Part shown: positions 58,759 through 64,000 of the stretch, in pieces
Numbering within the stretch: the stretch's first letter is position 1
How the letters are laid out: every line of letters begins with the position of its first letter
Assembly (NCBI GenBank): GCA_001414485.1
Contig: LLEY01000151.1
Span: forward strand, 1 to 64,000
Direction of reading: 5' to 3'
Length of the DNA: 64,000 nucleotides
Source of the DNA: Calycina herbarum
Taxonomy: Eukaryota; Ascomycota; Leotiomycetes; Helotiales; Pezizellaceae
Program-made: the position numbers and the translations under genes
Notes under the pieces: generated by a model
The model's input: only the letters and a program-made list of their open reading frames with translations
Databases searched by the model: none
Told to the model about the DNA's origin: nothing

Positions 58759-59332
58759 TCATTTTCCATCTTTCCCATTCTTCCGAACCTTCTCGTCCTT
58801 GAACTTCGGCTTCGTAGTATCACTCTCCTCCTGCACCAAGACAGCGCAATCCTCGCATTTGACATGCCCGCAAACTCTACAAGTGTTACTGATCAAAGAA
58901 TTCCTCGTAGCGCACTGAACCTCAATACGTCAGCATTTGCCCATATAAAAGGATGAGCTTAGCATCACGTACAGGTCCTTTAGATCCAGTAAGGATCTCC
59001 CTCAACCGATGATGACAACAAAACCAATAAAATCCAAGATACGGACTACTTCCAACCATCGGACTCGGCTTCGCGAGGAATCCTGAAAGAGAGGAGAGTG
59101 AACAAGTTGAGATGCCAGTAGTCGGTGGTTGCAGTGTGAGTCGAGTAACACTTGTCTTTGCTGGTCTGGATGTGCTTGCCGTATTATTGGTCGCTGATAC
59201 TGAAGTGCTTGCTGAAGTAGTTGTATTGCTATCGTCCGAATCCCCAAAAAATCGCAAGATACATACAGGTAGAAGTCTTGAGAATTTAAGACTTGAAATT
59301 GACAATGTCCTTGATCCTCTCTTGGTTGACAT
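58759..59332 (-). CDS. Small Cys/His zinc-site protein 2
   Basis: Exons 58973-59332 and 58759-58920 (52-nt intron, phase 0) give 173 residues. A Ser/Thr-rich N-terminus leads to F-Y-W-F-C-C-H-H-R (~105-113). After the intron come V-Q-C-A-T-R-N, C-R-V-C-G-H-V-K-C-E-D-C-A-V-L-V and a charged tail K-F-K-D-E-K-V-R-K-N-G-K. The Cys/His pattern and intron place repeat those of the genes at 55707 and 60437. A 37-nt GT...AG stretch near 59230 in exon 1 is left unspliced, as it is too short for an intron and the frame is open across it. Confidence 0.65.
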
Positions 59333-60436
59333 GATGTATAATGTTATAGAAGGGCCTGGGGGCTTATAAGTACTTAAATGGGGAATGGTGGCGTGGGTAT
59401 GGGGTTTATTTCGCTTACGATGTGAATGGGAGATTTCCTTTTGGTTATTCATGGGGACATACTTATACGTAGAAATTCAAATAGGGACTTTGAATGACGA
59501 GAGGCTGGGACATGATCATGGTGGACTGGATAAAGTAAACAAAGATATGTTGAAACATGTTCTGATTGGTGTCTCATTTTTCAACTTGAACAAGTATTCA
59601 ACATTCACCTCTCTCAAGATAATAAGTATGACGAAACACTCTACCCCACACAAGCTACCCGGCTCCATCTACCTAAAATAAGAGGTGAATCAGTGTCAAG
59701 TAACAGTGAATCCCTCAAACTCTTCACCCCACAAATCTAAACATAACAAATAACCTAGCCCCCCTCAAAGATACTAAACACCAGCATCCCAACCACATAC
59801 TAACAAAAAAAACAGTAAAGAAAGGAAATCATTCAAATAACTCATAGTTGCCTCAAGATACTATGCCAGAGATTTTCTAACTTTTCTTCCTTTCAGCAGG
59901 TCTATTATTAGGTCACATTTAGCGGAGTGTGGAAAAACAAAAGGATATGATATGATGATGTAGGAACCTATTGATTGGAATTATAAGTTAACCCCCCCTT
60001 TTCAAAGGATGCTAGTATTTGTGTTGTACATTTTTTGAACCCTTTTTTGGGAAGTGTTTGCAAATGGTTTTTTGTTCCTAGTAACAGAAACTAATGAAGA
60101 AAGGAGTCCTAAAACAAGATATCTTAGTTCAACTCTCTTCCACTCCCTTAAGTCCTTATTCCAAACCCAGGTCGACCCACTACACAGAATTGCACCAAAC
60201 AGTAGAATTAACACCAAGTACCAAGGCCTAAACTCTAAACCTTGTACTTCCCCTCTTCCCAGTCCCCCAATCAATAAGTGGACCCTCCAATCCTCACCAC
60301 AACCCCCAAAAAGAAACCCCCTTTACAACATCACATAGCACAGCAAACTCAACACCCAAGACCATGCTTTCAATCAACCTTGAATCCTAATTCCAAGACT
60401 AATCCCCAAAAACCCCCAAGTCCAAACCTCAAATCC
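59333..60436. other. Intergenic, no gene seen
   Basis: A 1.1-kb spacer between two sister zinc-site genes on the same strand. It contains a poly-A-rich stretch near 59805-59825 and CT/CCC-rich DNA at 60240-60420. Several overlapping ORFs of 90-100 codons lack domains. Confidence 0.5.
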
Positions 60437-60831
60437 CTATCGACTACTAACACCCTCCTCCTCCTCCTCCCTACCCCCTCGCACTTCTTCCTCGCCCTCA
60501 CTCGCACTCTCACCACTCTCCTTCCCATCCATCCCATCTTGACTTTGACCCCTCCCCCTCCCACCTTGGACCTGCACCTGCCTACTCCAAAGCTGACAAC
60601 TCTCACACCTCTCATGGTTACACTGCGTACAAACAGTATGTTCCATTTCAACCGCCGTACCGCACTATTTAGAAGTCAGAAACCCATAAACATTTCAAAA
60701 CAAGAGAGAAAAAGGAATTGGGAAGTAGAAAAGAGGAATCGCACAGAAATTCTGATTACTCTCTTACCCACACGATGAGGCACAATCTGGCAACAAACCC
60801 AGAATTCATCTGGTGGTAGTTTGCGCGGCAT
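60437..60831 (-). CDS. Small Cys/His zinc-site protein 3 with acidic tail
   Basis: Exons 60772-60831 and 60437-60664 (107-nt intron, phase 0, donor GTGGGT) give 95 residues. It has almost no N-terminal extension: M-P-R-K-L-P-P-D-E-F-W-V-C-C-Q, then after the intron C-G-T-A-V-E-M-E-H-T-V, and C-T-Q-C-N-H-E-R-C-E-S-C. The rest is Gly/Gln- then Glu/Ser-rich. A stronger-looking GTAAGA donor 7 nt on would shift the frame to an early stop, so GTGGGT is taken. It is the shortest form of the motif shared with the genes at 55707 and 58759. Confidence 0.65.
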
Positions 60832-61339
60832 TTTGGGGTTTGTTGGAGCGCTTTGGCGGGGTTGGATGAGGGGGATTGTATGATGTAATTGTTGTTCCTT
60901 GAGTTATTGGAACCTTGGAAGGAATTTATGTTTGTGTTGCTTGCTTGTGATCTTGGCTTGCTGTCTCGAGAGAGGAGGCAGTTTTGTTGTCCTGGCTCAA
61001 TTTTGGGAATAACCTCGAAAGCGCGTAACTGAACTCGATTCGAATAATCACTCTCAAAAAACAGGAATCACAAAACCCCAGTAAAAGCAATCTACTCTAC
61101 CTCGGTACTGGAATCAAAAAAAGAAGGACTGGTGTACAAAAACCATCCAAGTGTATATCACAACAACCACGCCACGTTCCGAGTTCCGATTCGTTGGTAC
61201 TGCAGTGTTCAAGCACTGCACTCCCAGCAACAACCAAAAAAAAAAAGTAACATTAGACGACATCAAACCCCATCGTGACCACTGGTCATCCGCCATCAGT
61301 GAATTTGTATAATGTTTTTTTGTGGCTGGCTATATTACG
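60832..61339. other. Intergenic, no gene seen
   Basis: Promoter side of zinc-site gene 3 and 3' flank of the Vps36 gene, 508 bp. A 10-A run lies near 61238. No RNA gene or repeat was noticed. Confidence 0.5.
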
Positions 61340-63301
61340 TTATATCTTCATCCCCTCAGTAGTAGGATTCTGCAAATCATCAATCCAATTCTCCCAAAAC
61401 TTAAGTCCCTCTATACTCTCCTCCCTACAAAGAGCACCCCTCTCCTCAGCCATCTCCAGTTCCTCCTCTGCAACACCAATACTCCAACCAAACCGTTCCG
61501 CAGCATCTTGCGCTGTGATTCCTCGTCCAAAGACCTGCCAATCCCAGGATAGTTCTCTTTCCGGAGGGAACGAATGGAGATCTGCAAGCCAGGAAAGGAG
61601 AGCCTTGATGGTCTTCTCATCTGTACGATCCGAACCTTGAACTACGAGGACACCACTCTTAAACTTTCGCAATCTCACAGGGAGTTTCAGTTTCTCCCAA
61701 AGCTTCGCGGCTTTCTCAAAATCCAGAGGACTAACGAGTTCTACGCCCCCACGAGCGCGATTGAACATGGCCCAGAGATCGACTAAACTTATGATTCCTC
61801 CTGCTTTGCGTAGAACTCCTCGGGCGTCATCGGTCAGGAATTCAGCTAGGTTGCGAGAGAGTTCGGAGATGTAGAGGGATTCGGAATTGCTTCCTCCACC
61901 GAGCATGTCTTTTGTAGTTACCAGACCGAGAGCGTTTGCTACGGCGTTTGTTTCTGAGCTTCCATTTCCTGTGCCGTTATGTGAGAATGATTCTGCGAGG
62001 GCTACGATTTCTTTTGCGGATGCCATTAATGCCTCGAGATCCTCGAATGCGTTTCCAATGACTAATTCATTGTTCTTTTGCACTTCCCGACGTCTTTGCT
62101 CGAGACCTGCTATGCCAACAGTCTTGGCTCTTTCTGGTGTTGCTCCTCCTGTGCCAGAGGAGCCAGTTTCGGAGCCGTTTGCTCGATTGGGGGTTGGAAC
62201 GGGTGGTGCGCCTTGGAGAAGCCATTTGCGTTGTATCATGCAGCTTTTCAATCTTTCATTCATAATTTTCTCACCACCCCCGCGGAAAGACAACTTTATA
62301 CTTTCGTTGTTCCCCAGCTCAGGAGGATCAGGCAGACTGTTTAGCATGGGTCCAGGAGATTCCTCGCGCAATAAAGGGTTATCCAATCCAGTTGGAAGAT
62401 CCTGCGAGACCAATGAAGCACCGCAAATCTCGCAGGATGGAAGAGATGGGTGATTCAAGAATGTACATCTAGGGCAAGGGAAAGTGGCTTCCCCTCCCTG
62501 TTTTGTCTGGCTAGGTGAGGGGCCACCCCAATTATCCGATTGTGGTCTGGGAACATCAGGGCGCCCTCGAACAGGAATGGGAGTTGATATCTGAGCTTGT
62601 AACGGTCTGTTTGTCGCACTTGAAATTGCAGCCTTCAAAACTTGAGCAAATGCCGGCTTACAGCCACAAAGTAGACATGGAGGTATAGGAGTATGTTCGC
62701 TTGCGGTCTTGGGATCGAAATTGGAGGGAACGGGATTCGAGTTACTGCATATTGTACATATCCATGTAGCAGTACTTGTTGGGGGTGGCTCTGGCGTAGG
62801 TAGGTGAAATGGACTGTCTGCTCGAGACAAGGGAGAGGCAGTAGCACTTCTCGAAGGGGTACCGAGGTTCGATATAGCTCGATTATGTGCTGAGCGTTTG
62901 GGAGGCTTGGGGACTAAGGTAATCTTGGCCGAAGATTTCAAGAAGCCAGCCTGCAGGTTATTAGAACGTTATTATAGCTAAAATTATTCCTGCATTCTTA
63001 CATAGAACTCATAGCGGTCCACGTCCCTCAATTCTATTGCCACGGAATTCTTCCTAGGATCATCGTTGTCGACATAGCAGATTCGATGTGAAGTCAGGTA
63101 GACATGGCCATTCTGGTGGGCAGGGATTTTATACTTGCTAGAATAGATATCGTCAATATTTGGTTTGGGCTTGTATCCAAGGAATTGCAGTAGTACTCAC
63201 CCCTCATACAACCCCACATTGTCCTGGACGAAGAGCAGAACCTCGTCGGGCAAATAAGCTGGCCTCAAAGCAGTAGTGAGGTCAAGATTCTTTAGAAACA
63301 T
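61340..63301 (-). CDS. vps36: ESCRT-II subunit Vps36 (GLUE domain with two NZF fingers)
   Basis: Exons 63201-63301, 63002-63137 and 61340-62950 (introns 63 and 51 nt) give 615 residues. The N-terminus is a GLUE/PH fold: D-E-V-L-L-F-V-Q-D-N-V-G-L-Y, H-V-Y-L-T-S-H-R-I-C-Y-V-D, D-V-D-R-Y-E-F-Y. It is interrupted by two NZF zinc fingers (W-I-C-T-I-C ... C-L-L-C-G at ~140-175; F-P-C-P-R-C ... C-E-I-C-G at ~235-255), as in yeast. The fold closes at M-I-Q-R-K-W-L. The C-terminal half is the EAP30 winged-helix pair (~360-600). ESCRT-II sorts ubiquitinated cargo at endosomes. An earlier ATG 12 nt upstream is out of frame. Confidence 0.92.
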
Positions 63302-63750
63302 CCGGTCGTGCCATGGGCTTTGCTATCTTAAGTAGCAGGATTTAGGAGAAATCAATGTTGTGTATAGACATAGAGCGCAGATGGAGACATAGCGCTTCTG
63401 GTCCCCAGCCAAGGCATTTCCATTTCAGTTGCGGTGGTGGCTCTTATCGCTATGCCACCAGCTTATCTGCTTGCGTAGCCCGTGACCAAAGCTACGGTGA
63501 CCAGCAGGTGGTCATGCGCACAAGGCAGCACGCCTTCCAGGTTAGCGAGTGCCTTATTTCAACAACCCGACATCGTTGGGCCTTCGCAAACCCTAACCCT
63601 GATCATTACAAAATCTCCCCTTCTTTGACTCCCAACACCTTCTCCCTTCACCTTTCCCACAACGATCCACGACCTTTTGTCGTGCCACTAACAACTCCCT
63701 GATATACAAAGCGCATCGCGACGCGCATTCCAGAGCCTTTAGCAGCGACC
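63302..63750. promoter_or_regulatory. Bidirectional promoter region, Vps36 and the Pro/Gln-rich gene
   Basis: A 449-bp spacer between divergent genes. A CT-rich block at 63618-63658 (CCCCTTCTTTGACTCCC) lies about 100 bp before the right-hand start. A + strand ORF here (63355-63702) shows no domain. Confidence 0.45.
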
Positions 63751-64000
63751 ATGAATCAGTGGGCGCCAGTTTCCATAATCCCGCCACCGCCTGGCACGCA
63801 GGATATGTACCGATACCCAGCAGGTGAGCATCACCATGACTCCTCCATCTCCGCTTCACCCTCCAAATCCATCAAGATGGTCTCTAAACGTGTGCCAGTA
63901 TCAGCAGAGCCAGCTTATCATCCTGTCCAAGCCCGGCAATCATTTAATCAAGCACCGGTATACACGATGGTCCCTCAGCAGCCTCCGCCAGCTCCGCAAG
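63751..64000 (+). CDS. N-terminus of a Pro/Gln-rich protein, cut by the window end
   Basis: ATG 63751 (context CGACCATGAAT) opens a frame to the end of the window: M-N-Q-W-A-P-V-S-I-I-P-P-P-P-G-T-Q, later M-V-P-Q-Q-P-P-P-A-P-Q. A GTGAGC ... GCAG stretch (about 63822-63906) could be an intron, but the frame is open with or without it. Pro/Gln-rich N-termini are common in fungal transcription factors and RNA-binding proteins. No domain is in view. Confidence 0.5.
   Translation, partial: MNQWAPVSIIPPPPGTQDMYRYPAGEHHHDSSISASPSKSIKMVSKRVPVSAEPAYHPVQARQSFNQAPVYTMVPQQPPPAPQ

Noticed and set aside
59230..59266. 37-nt GT...AG stretch in zinc-site gene 2
   Set aside because: Shorter than any other intron here, and the frame is open across it.
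61887..62453. 188-codon + strand ORF
   Set aside because: Antisense to the Vps36 coding exon.
1..64000. CRISPR arrays, operons and ribosome binding sites
   Set aside because: None seen; spliced genes and transposon types show a eukaryotic nuclear genome.

Overview
The window reads as nuclear DNA of a filamentous ascomycete (Pezizomycotina). Genes are split by short GT-AG introns of 44-123 nt, transposons carry the marks of repeat-induced point mutation (RIP), and the gene set fits: a NACHT-ankyrin STAND protein with an acuF-like C2H2 N-terminus, a DUF7580 protein, a Vps36 with two NZF fingers, secreted DPP IV and M28 aminopeptidase. A leotiomycete (Helotiales-like) host is an inference only.

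1-21.9 kb is an AT-rich graveyard of nested retrotransposons with almost no CA/TG dinucleotides. A Ty1/copia element (1-653 and 6692-7883) is split by a complete chromodomain Gypsy (654-6691, 232-bp LTRs). A second Gypsy relic follows on + (about 8.5-11.65 kb). A third, on - (about 12.8-20.34 kb), is itself split by a compact gag-only LTR element (17162-19759, 274-bp LTRs, perfect 5-bp target duplication AAAGC). LTR pairs differ only by transitions.

22-32 kb holds a GNAT acetyltransferase, an F-box protein, a 1448-residue NACHT-ankyrin protein and, head to head with it, a DUF7580 protein; the last two are candidate partners in self/non-self recognition. 32.8-36.1 kb is again mobile: a dead Tc1/mariner copy with TIRs, a solo LTR with perfect target duplication that belongs to the third Gypsy family, and a frameshifted gene relic.

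38-55 kb is mostly housekeeping and secretion: a 2-oxoglutarate dioxygenase, a TRAP-alpha/Irc22-like ER protein, an FMN-dependent lactate dehydrogenase-type enzyme, a von Willebrand A protein, a small membrane protein, tandem genes for two secreted exopeptidases (DPP IV, then an M28 leucine aminopeptidase), and a fungal mitochondrial-carrier-like membrane protein.

55.7-60.9 kb holds the most unusual coding feature: three small, otherwise dissimilar - strand genes that share one Cys/His frame (W-x-C-C, a lone Cys, then C-x2-C-x-H-x2-C-x2-C) and a phase-0 intron at or just before the lone Cys. They look like a dispersed array of divergent paralogues. Vps36 (ESCRT-II) and the start of a Pro/Gln-rich gene end the window.

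All gene models were spliced by eye; exon phases add up for every intact model given.
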